Source: DATFCK01 sp963728975 (GTDB lineage Bacteria; Verrucomicrobiota; Verrucomicrobiia; Chthoniobacterales; UBA10450). Taken from it: 64,000 nt of DNA. Where the stretch lies: NCBI GenBank assembly GCA_963728975.1, contig CAVSMF010000001.1, positions 868,001 through 932,000 of the forward strand, written 5' to 3'. The notes under the pieces are model-generated. The model was not told where the DNA came from, ran no database searches, and saw nothing but the letters and a program-made list of their open reading frames with translations. Both the position numbers and the translations under genes were made by a program. Position 1 is the first letter of the stretch, and the number at the start of each line of letters is the position of its first letter. Positions 33,686 to 42,605 of the stretch are shown piece after piece.

Positions 33686-35917
33686 CTAGAGCAACTGATA
33701 CGGATCCACATCCACCGTCACGGTCACATCCTCGGGAAAAGGGAGTTTGTCCAACGTTTCCCGGACCAGACGGCTCAACCGCATCACCGCCACACCCCGG
33801 AGCAGGATATGGAAACGAAATTGGCCTTGCAATTTCTCCAGCGGCGCAGGGGTCGATTCGGCCACCACAAATCCGCCGCCGACCGTTTCCTTTAAACGTC
33901 GGACCAAGGTTTCGCCCGACAGTTTGGCACGGCCTTCATGGGCGGAGCGGACCGTGACCAAAATTGCGTGGGTAAAGGGCGGGAAATCGCAACGTTCCCG
34001 GAATTCGAGTTCCTGATCGAAATACCCGCCGAAGTCATGGTGGCGGGCGAACTGAATCGATGGACTAAAAGGGGTAAAGGTCTGGACAAACACTTCGCCC
34101 GGTGTCTCGCCCCGTCCGGCCCGCCCCGCCACCTGGGTAAGCAGCTGAAAAGTGCGCTCGCCCGCCCGAAAATCCGGCAGGTGCAAAGCCACGTCCGCAT
34201 TAATGATTCCGACCAGGGTCACGTTTGGGAAATGCAGTCCCTTGGCAATCATTTGGGTGCCGACCAGAATATCGATTTTGCCCGTCCGAAAATTTCGCAG
34301 TGTTTCCCGGTAGGCTTCCTTGCGCGTCATCGAATCCGCATCCATCCGGTGCACCGCCGCTCCTGGAAAAATCTGTTTCACGGTCGCCTCCACCCGCTCC
34401 GTTCCGAAACCGAAGTAAATCAGGGCATCTTTTCCGCAAGCCGGACATTTCCTGGGAACAGCGGCGGTGTGTCCGCACAAGTGGCAGTTCAGCCGGTTGG
34501 CGTGCCGATGAAAAGTGAGGGCCACGCTGCAGTTCGGGCAATGGCATGCTTCGCCGCATTCGTGGCAGAGCAGCGAGGTGGAAAAACCGCGCCGGTTCAG
34601 AAACAAAATTGTCTGCTCACGCTTTGCCAGACGATCGGCAATCGCGGCCCGCAATTTATCGGACAGGATAACGGCGGATTTTTCCTTCCGCCGCTCCTGG
34701 CGCAAATCGACAATCCGGATTACCGGCATCTGGTTCTGGTCCACCCGCTTGGTCAGCCTACAGAGCTGATATTTTAGCCTTTGGGCGTTGTGATAACTTT
34801 CCAGGGAAGGGGTGGCGCTGCCCAGGACGATGACGCATTGCTCCATTTTGGCGCGCATCACCGCGACATCGCGGGCATGGTAGCGGGGAGCTTCCTCCTG
34901 TTTGTAAGTACTCTCATGTTCTTCATCGACCACGATCAAACCAAGCCGTTTCAGCGGCGCGAACACGGCACTCCGGGCGCCAATTACGATCTGGGCTTTG
35001 CCCGAATGAATTTTGTGCCACTCATCATGGCGCTCGCCTTGCGACAAATGACTGTGGAGCACGGCAACCATGTCGCGGTCCTCGCCAAAACGCCCTTTGA
35101 ATCGCTCGACCGTTTGCGGGGTAAGCGAAATTTCCGGAACCAGAACGATGGCGGTGCGTCCGCGCTCGAGCGCAGCCCGAATTGCCTGGAGGTAAATTTC
35201 GGTTTTCCCGCTGCCGGTCACGCCATGGAGAAGGAACGGCCGCGCCGTTTCCGGAACGGCCATCGCATCAGTAATCGCGTTCAAGGCCGCCGCCTGCTCC
35301 GTATTCAATGTCAGATTGGACGTGGCGATGAACTGCTCGTCCCCATGGGGATCGCGGGCGACGGCTTCTTCCCGGAGCTGGACCAAACCGCGTTTGGCCA
35401 GCGCCCGCAGAGTTTGATTATCCAGCGAAGTCTGACGCAGCAAATCGGCAGCTGAAATCGCCGTCTTAAGCTGGCCGACGGCCTGAAGCAGTTCGGCCTG
35501 ACGCGGCGCCCGTCTCCGAAGTTTTTCAATCTCCTCTGGATCGAGATGGGGGAGCGGTTGGACAAACAGCTGTTTTTTCCAGCCCACCTCGGCCCGGCGC
35601 ACAACCTGTGGCAAAAGGCTGCGGATGACCGCTTCGATCGGACAACAGTAATAGGCGCCCATCCACTTTCCCAATTCCAGCAGGCCAGGGCTTAAAATCG
35701 GTCCGTCACCGACAACCGCCTCGACCGGTCGGATCCCACTGGCATCGCTCCGGTCGATCAGGGCCAGAACCGTAGCCAGAGCCGACCGGTCGCGAAACGG
35801 AACCCGGACCCGGGAGCCAACCTGAATGCGATCGAGCAGGCTTTCCGGGATGAGATAATCAAGCTCGCGATGAATACCGCGGTCGATAATCACCCGAACG
35901 TAGCTTGGCTTGATCAT
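33686..35917 (-). CDS. priA: Primosomal protein N', replication restart helicase
   Basis: Cytoplasmic 3'-5' helicase that reloads the replisome at stalled forks. The 743-residue protein has the DNA-binding N-terminus (YVRVIIDRGIHRELDYLIPE), Walker A HGVTGSGKTEIYLQAI, the DEEH box in IVVDEEHESTYKQEE, and the zinc region with paired Cys: CHECGEACHCPNC and CHLCGHTAAVPRKCPACG. The C-terminal helicase motifs include LVGTQMIAKGLHFPNV and TQVAGRAGRG. It is full length and intact. Confidence 0.95.
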   Translation of the reverse strand: MIKPSYVRVIIDRGIHRELDYLIPESLLDRIQVGSRVRVPFRDRSALATVLALIDRSDASGIRPVEAVVGDGPILSPGLLELGKWMGAYYCCPIEAVIRSLLPQVVRRAEVGWKKQLFVQPLPHLDPEEIEKLRRRAPRQAELLQAVGQLKTAISAADLLRQTSLDNQTLRALAKRGLVQLREEAVARDPHGDEQFIATSNLTLNTEQAAALNAITDAMAVPETARPFLLHGVTGSGKTEIYLQAIRAALERGRTAIVLVPEISLTPQTVERFKGRFGEDRDMVAVLHSHLSQGERHDEWHKIHSGKAQIVIGARSAVFAPLKRLGLIVVDEEHESTYKQEEAPRYHARDVAVMRAKMEQCVIVLGSATPSLESYHNAQRLKYQLCRLTKRVDQNQMPVIRIVDLRQERRKEKSAVILSDKLRAAIADRLAKREQTILFLNRRGFSTSLLCHECGEACHCPNCSVALTFHRHANRLNCHLCGHTAAVPRKCPACGKDALIYFGFGTERVEATVKQIFPGAAVHRMDADSMTRKEAYRETLRNFRTGKIDILVGTQMIAKGLHFPNVTLVGIINADVALHLPDFRAGERTFQLLTQVAGRAGRGETPGEVFVQTFTPFSPSIQFARHHDFGGYFDQELEFRERCDFPPFTHAILVTVRSAHEGRAKLSGETLVRRLKETVGGGFVVAESTPAPLEKLQGQFRFHILLRGVAVMRLSRLVRETLDKLPFPEDVTVTVDVDPYQLL

Positions 35918-36064
35918 TCGATATTCGAATGTAGTTGAATGCGTAAACCATGCATGGATTGATGTTGGCCCTTAATCAGGCTCTTGCTCAACCCTTGTTG
36001 CTGGGATCTGTTTCCAGCACGATCTGGAGCAGGAGAAGGAGAGCGCGCCCGAGATAAACCGCCG

Positions 36065-36667
36065 GTGATTCGATTCGCATTTAAGTTAATTCTTTGCCTG
36101 TTGCTCGCCGTGGCCGCGAGTTTTGCCTATCTGGCAGTGCGATCGGGGGATCCGGCCTACACCGTATACGAATGGATCAGCCCCGCCCGGTTTCAGCGTT
36201 ATGATCGATTAATCCGGTCGGTCTCGGCCCAACAGCACCTCGATCCCATGCTGGTTAAGGCCGTGGTCTGGCGGGAGAGCCGGCTTGATCCGCAAAAATA
36301 CGGGATCGCAGGCGAACGCGGACTGATGCAGGTGAGCGAGAAAGCGGCCGGGGAATGGGCCCGCGAAAACAAGATCGACGATTTTCTCCCGGAGGAATTG
36401 TTCGATCCAAAAACCAACCTGGAAGCCGGCACCTGGTATCTCAAGCGCGCGTTGCAACATTGGGAGCTGCAGCCCAACCCGCTCCCGTTTGCCCTGGCCG
36501 AATATAACGCCGGGGCCAGCCGGGCTCAGCGTTGGGCCGGCGGAGACGCCGCTCCAGCCATGTCGGTCAAAGACTTCCTGGCCAATATCGATTTCCCCGG
36601 GACGCGAAATTATGTCGATTCAGTCATCCAGCGTTACCGGTTTTATAAGCGCCGGGGACGGATGTGA
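36065..36667 (+). CDS. Lytic transglycosylase, SLT domain
   Basis: Murein-cleaving enzyme. The GTG at 36065 gives 200 residues with an N-terminal membrane anchor or signal (FAFKLILCLLLAVAASFAYL). The SLT domain starts at IRSVSAQQHLDPMLVKAVV and has the catalytic Glu in WRESRLDPQ, GERGLMQVSEKAAGEWA, LEAGTWYLKRAL and AEYNAGASRAQRW. It acts in the periplasm. An earlier in-frame ATG at 35984 would add a polar lead before the anchor and is less likely. Confidence 0.88.
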   Translation: MIRFAFKLILCLLLAVAASFAYLAVRSGDPAYTVYEWISPARFQRYDRLIRSVSAQQHLDPMLVKAVVWRESRLDPQKYGIAGERGLMQVSEKAAGEWARENKIDDFLPEELFDPKTNLEAGTWYLKRALQHWELQPNPLPFALAEYNAGASRAQRWAGGDAAPAMSVKDFLANIDFPGTRNYVDSVIQRYRFYKRRGRM

Positions 36668-36690
36668 CTTCCTTGATGACCTAACCGCCA

Positions 36691-36720
36691 TGTAGCCACG
36701 TCGCTGTGCGACGTGCCGGG
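36691..36720 (+). repeat. TGTAGC-type repeat with variant stem
   Basis: It begins TGTAGCCACGTCGC and folds as CACGTCGC/GCGACGTG. The head TGTAGC is shared with the other units, but the stem sequence differs. It lies between the convergent transglycosylase and protease genes and may act as a terminator. Confidence 0.6.
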
Positions 36721-36746
36721 TTGTAACCAGACCGCGCCGGCTCGAA

Positions 36747-37829
36747 TCAGGGTCGGGACACGCGGAGGCGGGCGAATAGGTGCATGGCGTCGCCCGGATC
36801 GATGCTCGCTTTGATTAACTCCAGATCGCCGGCCGTTTCCAGGACCTCGTCCTGCGTCGTCGCCTTCGACCACGAACTCAAGTCGAGCGACGTTTCCACG
36901 GCGTAAACGATTTCGGCCGACGACGCCATGAGCCGCCAGTAGGTCAGGGTCAGTTTGTTTCCTTCAAAACCAACCTGCGGATTGGCAATGACACTGCAAA
37001 TCCAGGCCAGTTCAGAAGAAATGCGGCTGGCGTAAAATCCGGTCGGGACTGGCATGTCGCCGGTGATCTGGGTAAAGGTCGGGGGGTTCTGGTCGTCCGA
37101 CTGATAAAATCCGCGGGCGTCAAAGATAGCGGCGATTAATTTGGTGTCGGGATCCGGTGCGGTATAGAGATCGTCGACGGCATAGCTTATTCCGGCGAGT
37201 TTCCAGAACCCGTTGTCGTTCAGAAAAACCGCGCCTCCGGAATCGCCAACCGACAGGTGCGATTCGTTAGGGCGATCGTTAGGCAGAACGTGCTGATCAA
37301 AGGTGGCGTAAATCAGGTCGTGGCCATGATACGGCACAATGTCAGCCACATCGTTCTCCCCCCAGCGCCGGGCGCCGTCGCTGTCACCCCAGTCCCAACC
37401 GCGTAACGATCCGTCCAGCATGATTTCGCTCCCCCGCCGGGTGCCGCGTCCAATCACGACGAGATGTTGCCCGATTTCATCCTTCTTTGAATAAAGGGGC
37501 GAAAAAGTTGGAAAAGGCTCCTTCACTTGCCAGATCAGGAAATCGCTTCCAGCCAGAGCGAAGGATTGAACCACGGTATGGGAGGAGCCTTGAAACGTGA
37601 ACTGGGCGCCGGCGCGGCCGATATGAGCCGCGCTTATGAAAAAGTTCGGAGCAATTGGAGTTCCCAAAAAACCGCCCCAGTCACCTTCGTATTGCCAGCC
37701 GCTGTCGCTAAGCGCATCGCCCGGAGCGGTTCGGTTGGCGGATGGATCACCGGTGTCCAGCAAAATGACCGGGGATGCGCTTGAAACCGCAAAGAGACAA
37801 AATACGGTCGCAGCGGCCAGGTTTTTCAC
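36747..37829 (-). CDS. Secreted trypsin-like serine protease with C-terminal accessory domain
   Basis: The 360-residue protein has a signal peptide (MKNLAAATVFCLFAVSSA) and a chymotrypsin fold: His in FFISAAHIGRAG, likely Asp in GSDFLIWQV and Ser in LSVGDSGGAVFLNDNG. From about residue 285 an extra domain has LTLTYWRLMASSAEIVYAVE and SLDLSSWSKATT, a pattern common at the end of secreted proteins in Verrucomicrobiota-like genomes. It is probably an extracellular or periplasmic peptidase; the substrate is unknown. Confidence 0.82.
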   Translation of the reverse strand: MKNLAAATVFCLFAVSSASPVILLDTGDPSANRTAPGDALSDSGWQYEGDWGGFLGTPIAPNFFISAAHIGRAGAQFTFQGSSHTVVQSFALAGSDFLIWQVKEPFPTFSPLYSKKDEIGQHLVVIGRGTRRGSEIMLDGSLRGWDWGDSDGARRWGENDVADIVPYHGHDLIYATFDQHVLPNDRPNESHLSVGDSGGAVFLNDNGFWKLAGISYAVDDLYTAPDPDTKLIAAIFDARGFYQSDDQNPPTFTQITGDMPVPTGFYASRISSELAWICSVIANPQVGFEGNKLTLTYWRLMASSAEIVYAVETSLDLSSWSKATTQDEVLETAGDLELIKASIDPGDAMHLFARLRVSRP

Positions 37830-37889
37830 GTCGGCACCTAGAATAGCACAAGAGCCGGAGCCGTGGAGGACCAGCGTCGCAGGTCAATC

Positions 37890-38055
37890 CGGGGAGCGCA
37901 CGCGCCCTGGCGTGTTGTTGCCGGCGCCCCCGACGGCAACCGGCTGAAACCGCCGACCAGCAGATAGCCGCGCCGAATTTCTTTCTCGATTCATCTCTCC
38001 ACAGCCGGGCGGCGGGGGCGCCGCCCAGTCCACACGAGGGCGCGTGCGCTCCCCG
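37890..38055. repeat. Inverted-repeat-bounded non-coding element
   Basis: The 18-base end CGGGGAGCGCACGCGCCC at 37890-37907 is repeated as an exact inverted copy at 38038-38055; partial matches (GGCGCCCCCG) continue inward. The 166-base unit has no reading frame of interest and lies between divergent protease and polX genes. It looks like a MITE-style element; no target duplication is evident at its ends. Confidence 0.65.
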
Positions 38056-38136
38056 AAATTGAACGCGGCAAGAAGGTGATTGGCTCGCCCTTCCGGTTCG
38101 ACCCTAGGTGATTCCTTGTTAACTTATTATGAACAA

Positions 38137-39891
38137 ATGGATAAGGCTGGAATTTCAGAGGCCCTCGGCGAAATCGCCACCCTCCTCGAGCTCAAAGACG
38201 AGAACCCGTTCAAGATCCGTGCTTACGCGAACGCCGCGCGTTCGATCGAGGCATGGGGAGGAAGCTTGTCCGATCTGCAAGACGAGGAAGTGCTGGCCAA
38301 AATTCCAGGGATCGGCAAGGCGATCGCGGCCAAGATCAAGGAACTGGCCGGCACGGGTTCCCTCAAATATCTGGACGAACTGCGCGGTGAATTTCCCGCG
38401 GCCATTCTCCAACTGTTTTCGATTCCGGGTCTGGGCGCGAAAAAGATCAAAGCGTTGCACGAGCAACTTCAGATCAGCTCGATCGCGGAGTTGCGAAAGG
38501 CATGCGAATCAGGGCGCGTGGCCCACCTGCCGGGATTCGGCGAAACGACCCAGACCAAGATCTGCCAGGCGATCGATCGACAGGCCAAACATTCCGGATC
38601 GTTTCAATTCGGGCAGGTCGCGGCCGAAGCAGAGCGGCTTCTGGCCGATCTCAAGGCGCAGCCCGAGGCGTCGCGGGTCGAGCTGGCGGGAAGTTATCGG
38701 AGACGAAAAGAGATCGTCCGCGATCTCGATTTCATCGTGGCCACGAAAAAACCTGAAGCGATCACGAACTTTCTGGTCGCGCATCCGCTGGTGGAATCGG
38801 TTATCGCTCGCGGGCCAACCAAGACCAGCGTGCGCCTTCGGTCCGGCATTCAATGCGATCTGCGTGTCGTTAGTCCGGCTGAATATCCGTTCGCCCTCAG
38901 TTACTTTACCGGGAGCAAGGAACACAACATCGAAATGCGCAACCGGGCGCTCAAACGCGGCTGGACTCTGAACGAATACCGGCTGGCGCCATTGCCGCCT
39001 GAGCCCGCCTCACGGACGAAACCAAGCAAAATTCCAAGGGTCCGCGACGAATCGGATCTCTACCGCGCGCTTGACCTCGATTTTATCCCGCCGGAACTGC
39101 GAGAGAACTGCGGCGAATTCGAGGCCGCCCGGAACCATTCCCTTCCCCGGCTGATTGAAAGGGACGACCTGCGGGGCACATTCCATTGCCATACCTTCGC
39201 CAGTGACGGGCACAATACCCTCGAAGAAATGGCGCAAGCGGCCCGGGACCTCGGGCTGCAATATCTGGGCGTCGCCGAACACAGCCGCAGTTCGGTGCAA
39301 GCGCACGGATTGGACGAAGCCAAATTGCACGAGCAGATGGCGCAGATCCGTCGCCTGAACAAAAAGTTCGATCGGTTTCGGCTTTTCGCCGGGATCGAGT
39401 GCGACATCTTGCGGGACGGCTCCCTTGATTTTTCGGACGAAATATTGTCCGGACTCGATTTCGCGATCGCTTCGGTTCACTCCGTCTTCAACTTAACTGA
39501 AACGGAGATGACGCGCCGGATCATCAAAGCGATGGAAAACCGATTTATCACGATTTTGGCGCATCCTACCGGCCGTCTGCTGCTAAAACGCGAACCCTAC
39601 CAGGTGGATATACCAGCCATTTTAGCGGCCGCGGCCGCCACCGGCACCTGGATCGAACTCAATGCCGCACCGAAACGACTCGATCTCGACTGGCGATGGT
39701 GGTCCGGGGCAAAAGAAAAAGGAGTTAAATGCGTGATCGATCCCGACGCCCATCGCGTCGAGCGGCTGGACGATCTCCGGTTCGGGATCGGCGCCGCCCG
39801 GAAAGGCTGGCTAACCAGGAAGGACGTGGTGAATTGTTTGCCGCTCGGCAAGATCGAAGCGGCGCTTCGAGCGAAACGGGATGGGCGGTAG
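38137..39891 (+). CDS. polX: Family X DNA polymerase with PHP domain
   Basis: Repair enzyme combining a pol beta-like polymerase with a 3'-5' exonuclease/AP endonuclease PHP domain. The ATG at 38137 gives 584 residues starting MDKAGISEALGEIATLLEL, as in the family. Order: helix-hairpin-helix region (KIPGIGKAIAAKIKELAG, IPGLGAKKIKAL), polymerase palm (ELAGSYRRRKEIVRDLDFIV, with the catalytic Asp pair) and PHP domain (FHCHTFASDGHNTLEEMA, LGVAEHS, ILAHPTGRLL). The TAG stop is inside a palindromic repeat. No ribosome-binding site is obvious. Confidence 0.92.
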   Translation: MDKAGISEALGEIATLLELKDENPFKIRAYANAARSIEAWGGSLSDLQDEEVLAKIPGIGKAIAAKIKELAGTGSLKYLDELRGEFPAAILQLFSIPGLGAKKIKALHEQLQISSIAELRKACESGRVAHLPGFGETTQTKICQAIDRQAKHSGSFQFGQVAAEAERLLADLKAQPEASRVELAGSYRRRKEIVRDLDFIVATKKPEAITNFLVAHPLVESVIARGPTKTSVRLRSGIQCDLRVVSPAEYPFALSYFTGSKEHNIEMRNRALKRGWTLNEYRLAPLPPEPASRTKPSKIPRVRDESDLYRALDLDFIPPELRENCGEFEAARNHSLPRLIERDDLRGTFHCHTFASDGHNTLEEMAQAARDLGLQYLGVAEHSRSSVQAHGLDEAKLHEQMAQIRRLNKKFDRFRLFAGIECDILRDGSLDFSDEILSGLDFAIASVHSVFNLTETEMTRRIIKAMENRFITILAHPTGRLLLKREPYQVDIPAILAAAAATGTWIELNAAPKRLDLDWRWWSGAKEKGVKCVIDPDAHRVERLDDLRFGIGAARKGWLTRKDVVNCLPLGKIEAALRAKRDGR

Positions 39892-39948
39892 GGACGGACC
39901 GCCGGGCCGTCCGCAGAGACCCGACGCGCTCGGCGATCGCGCCCTACC
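39887..39948. repeat. Palindromic repeat with GGTAGGG/CCCTACC ends
   Basis: About 62 bases run from GGTAGGGACGG to CGCCCTACC, with inner complementary blocks (GGACCGCCGGGCCGTCC). It fills the whole gap between the convergent polX and arginine dihydrolase genes and includes the polX stop codon. It may form a two-way terminator. Confidence 0.7.
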
Positions 39949-39949
39949 G

Positions 39950-40759
39950 TTAGGACGCGCTTTCCCGCTGGGGCAAAAACATCGTTAGGCATTTGCAGGC
40001 GCCGCCCGCCTTCAAAAATTCGCTCATCGGCAGGGGATGCGTTTTGTATCCGCGTTTCTCTAGGGTCTGGACCAGTTGGGGGGCGCCCTCCGGCAGGACA
40101 ATATCGTTCTCCAACACCACTGCGTTACAGGAGAAATGGACCGCTTCCTCCGGTCCGACGTCGATCAGGTTCGGCACGTGATCGCGGATGGTTCGCTGCC
40201 CGTACTCGTCGAAAGCCGCCGGAAACCAAAACGCGCTTCCGTCCGGCAGCGGACAGAAACAGGTGTCCAGATGATAAAACCGGGGATCAACCAGTTCGAC
40301 CGAGACGACGAGACAGCCAAGAATGTCCGCTACCGCCCGATGCGACTGGATGTCGGACCGGAACTTGTAGCCGCAGAACAGAGCGTCCCCACCGAAAAGG
40401 GCGTCGCCTTCGCCTTCGAAATAGAGTTTTTCCGGGAGCCAGACAGTTTCGTAACCGTGTTGCTCCATCCAGCGAACAAAATGCGGCGCTTCGCCCGCCC
40501 GTTCTTTGTGCCGGAAATTGCTGGGGATAAATTTCTTTCCGACAGTCAGGCCGGCATTGGCGGTGAAAACCATGTCGGGTAGCTTTGGCTGCGGCGGCAC
40601 CAGATAAATCTTGCAATCCAGGCTGGCCAGCTTGTCGTGCAACCCTTTCCATTGTTGCTGGGCCACGGCCGCCTCCGCGCCCCGGGCTCGGCTCATCCAG
40701 GGATTGATCTCATATTCGATCCCATAGTAATCCGGCGGACAGAGCAATAATTCGCGCAT
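39950..40759 (-). CDS. Arginine dihydrolase-like amidinotransferase-fold enzyme (ArgZ type)
   Basis: The 269-residue protein matches the guanidine-modifying enzyme domain at the N-terminus of cyanobacterial AgrE/ArgZ: PDMVFTANAGLTVGKKFIPS, HLDTCFCPLPDGSAFWFPAA and the nucleophile Cys in KAGGACKCLTM. ArgZ-type enzymes convert arginine to ornithine and ammonia; a dimethylarginine hydrolase-like reaction is an alternative. The gene for the second half of AgrE, an ornithine cyclodeaminase-type protein, lies immediately upstream with nine bases between them. Together they could turn arginine into proline in two steps. Confidence 0.82.
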   Translation of the reverse strand: MRELLLCPPDYYGIEYEINPWMSRARGAEAAVAQQQWKGLHDKLASLDCKIYLVPPQPKLPDMVFTANAGLTVGKKFIPSNFRHKERAGEAPHFVRWMEQHGYETVWLPEKLYFEGEGDALFGGDALFCGYKFRSDIQSHRAVADILGCLVVSVELVDPRFYHLDTCFCPLPDGSAFWFPAAFDEYGQRTIRDHVPNLIDVGPEEAVHFSCNAVVLENDIVLPEGAPQLVQTLEKRGYKTHPLPMSEFLKAGGACKCLTMFLPQRESAS

Positions 40760-40768
40760 AACTCCGCC

Positions 40769-42013
40769 CTACTTCTTGCGTGGTTCCCCGGTTGCCCGCT
40801 CGGCCGACGTGATCGCCTCGACCAGTTCGCGCAGGAACGGTTCCACATCAGTGACCAGACCGATCGACTGAAAGGGCTGCTGATTAACCACGCGAGCCAC
40901 CGCCGCCGGGTCGATATCGACGCAGACGGTTCTGACCGTGGGAGCCAGCATATTGGCGACGGCAAGTGAATGATGAACCGTGCCGAGCAGCAAAACATGG
41001 GTAACGTCGGCCAGTTTTTCGCGCATGACCTTTTGCGCTTCAATCACATCGGTTGTTACCCCCGGAAGCGGCCCGTCGTCACGAATCGAGCCGGTCAGGA
41101 CAACATCCACACTGTGCCGCGCCGCGGAATGCATGATGCCGCGGCTCAAGATGTTTTTTTTGACAGCCGGGCCGATTCCCCCCGCTTCTCGAATGATATT
41201 GATCGCGCGCAACTGATTTTCGTGGCCACCCCCGGGGAAAGGCCGGTCGAGATTCACTCCCAGCGAAGTACCGAACAAGGCACGCTCGACGTCGCATACG
41301 GCAAAAGCGTTCCCGGCAAAAAGCCGATTCACGTATCCCAGCTCGATCAGCCGCCGCAAATGCTCGCCAGCGCCGGTCAGGATCACCGATTTGCCCGCCA
41401 CCACCGCGATCTTCCCTTCCCCACGAACCCGATGCAATTCGGTCCCCAACCGCCGAATCACAGCCGATTTCGGCTCGTCCGAGTCTATGGTCGCGCTGAT
41501 AAATTGAAAAACATCCGTCCGCTCCGTGGCGCGCTGCACCGGAACCACCCGCACTCCTTGTTGCCCAACAACGATCTCATCCCCCGCTTTCACATCAAAA
41601 AATTTGATGGCGCGGGCGGTCACGGTCTTTCGATCCAGGGCGATGGCGCTGTCCATCATCGCGGGATGCACTTCAACCTCCTTGCCCTGATAGCGGACGA
41701 ACGTCTGCTGCTTGGTGGTGACGTAGAAGTCGTGAGGAAAAACGCCGTCGGCCGGCGCCTTGGCCAGTCGAACATCCGCCGCTTCCACCACCTCGGCGCC
41801 ATGTTGCCGCAACCGAAGGATCAATTCGTCGAGGGTGTCGCGCGTTTTGGCCGATACTTCAATCCGGGCAAAGCTCTGGTCGACCCGTTTTTGACCGATT
41901 TTGATCTCACTGATCTTAAAACTGGCGCCCCGGATCAGAATCTGATCGAGCACTTTGGGAAGAATGAGCGAGTCAATAATGTGCCCGCGCAACTCGATCG
42001 TTTCGGAAACCAT
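40769..42013 (-). CDS. Ornithine cyclodeaminase-type protein (LOR/SDH, TIGR00300 family)
   Basis: The 414-residue protein has the LOR/SDH N-terminal domain (HIIDSLILPKVLDQILIRG, SFARIEVSAKTRDTLDELI) and a nucleotide-binding C-terminal part (VAVVAGKSVILTGAGEHLRR is the region; GGIGPAVKKNILSRGIMHSA; VLTGSIRDDGPLPGVTTDV). The archaeal family member and the C-terminal domain of cyanobacterial AgrE are NAD-dependent ornithine cyclodeaminases that give proline and ammonia. Pairing with the adjacent ArgZ-like gene supports this reading over lysine degradation. Confidence 0.82.
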   Translation of the reverse strand: MVSETIELRGHIIDSLILPKVLDQILIRGASFKISEIKIGQKRVDQSFARIEVSAKTRDTLDELILRLRQHGAEVVEAADVRLAKAPADGVFPHDFYVTTKQQTFVRYQGKEVEVHPAMMDSAIALDRKTVTARAIKFFDVKAGDEIVVGQQGVRVVPVQRATERTDVFQFISATIDSDEPKSAVIRRLGTELHRVRGEGKIAVVAGKSVILTGAGEHLRRLIELGYVNRLFAGNAFAVCDVERALFGTSLGVNLDRPFPGGGHENQLRAINIIREAGGIGPAVKKNILSRGIMHSAARHSVDVVLTGSIRDDGPLPGVTTDVIEAQKVMREKLADVTHVLLLGTVHHSLAVANMLAPTVRTVCVDIDPAAVARVVNQQPFQSIGLVTDVEPFLRELVEAITSAERATGEPRKK

Positions 42014-42210
42014 CCGCGCAACCTAGCCGATTGAAGGAGGGATGCCAATCAAGGCCGATTACCCCGCTACCGCCAAAGTCAGGCAGGGAATTTACTGGTC
42101 CGCTAAACACGCCAAAAAACGCGAAAATTGATGACAGGCCTGGATCGGCCCACTTACATCTTCATTCGTGAAATCCGCGCCATCCGCGGTTAATATGAGC
42201 CGAATCGATT

Positions 42211-42366
42211 ATGGAACGACCAAAAGTGCACAGCGCTTCGCCGAGCCGGAAGGCCCGGTATGTTCTGCGCGACAAACTCAATCGCAAATCGAAACCGCCC
42301 CCGCCATTTCCGATCAAGCCGGGAAAAGCAGTCGACCAGGCCCGGCGGGTGCGAGCGGAAAACTAG
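42211..42366 (+). CDS. Possible 51-residue basic protein
   Basis: This frame reads MERPKVHSASPSRKARYVL, then RDKLNRKSKPPPPFPIKPG, and ends RRVRAEN. It is strongly basic and GC-rich at third codon positions, unlike the competing frame over the same bases. Its TAG is two bases before the ATG of the next small gene, suggesting coupling. I recognise no domain, and there is no good ribosome-binding site, so it remains tentative. Confidence 0.4.
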   Translation: MERPKVHSASPSRKARYVLRDKLNRKSKPPPPFPIKPGKAVDQARRVRAEN

Positions 42367-42368
42367 TT

Positions 42369-42605
42369 ATGGCCCGGAGCGAAGATTTGCCGGCGTTGAC
42401 CCGAAAGATCTCTGCGACTCTCGGGGTGAAACCCGAAATTTTCATCACTCATCCAGCCGAGCTCCGGATACTGAAGTCGATGACGGACGAAGAACTACGG
42501 CAATTTGCCGCCGAGAACGGCTGGCATACTGTGCGCCGGATTGGCGGACACCAGATTGAATTTTATAACGATGCCAGCGCGCGTGCAGCCGGCGACATGC
42601 TTTAG
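42369..42605 (+). CDS. Small hypothetical protein
   Basis: The 78-residue protein reads MARSEDLPALTRKISATLG, VKPEIFITHPAELRILKSM and TDEELRQFAAENGWHTVRRI, a plausible mixed alpha/beta fold. An in-frame extension back to 42168 exists, but its first 67 residues have poor codon use. The stop overlaps that of the convergent thiG gene by two bases. Function unknown. Confidence 0.5.
   Translation: MARSEDLPALTRKISATLGVKPEIFITHPAELRILKSMTDEELRQFAAENGWHTVRRIGGHQIEFYNDASARAAGDML

Noticed and set aside
40970..42034. Plus-strand frame opposite the ornithine cyclodeaminase gene
   Set aside because: No recognisable protein; the minus-strand frame has a full family match.
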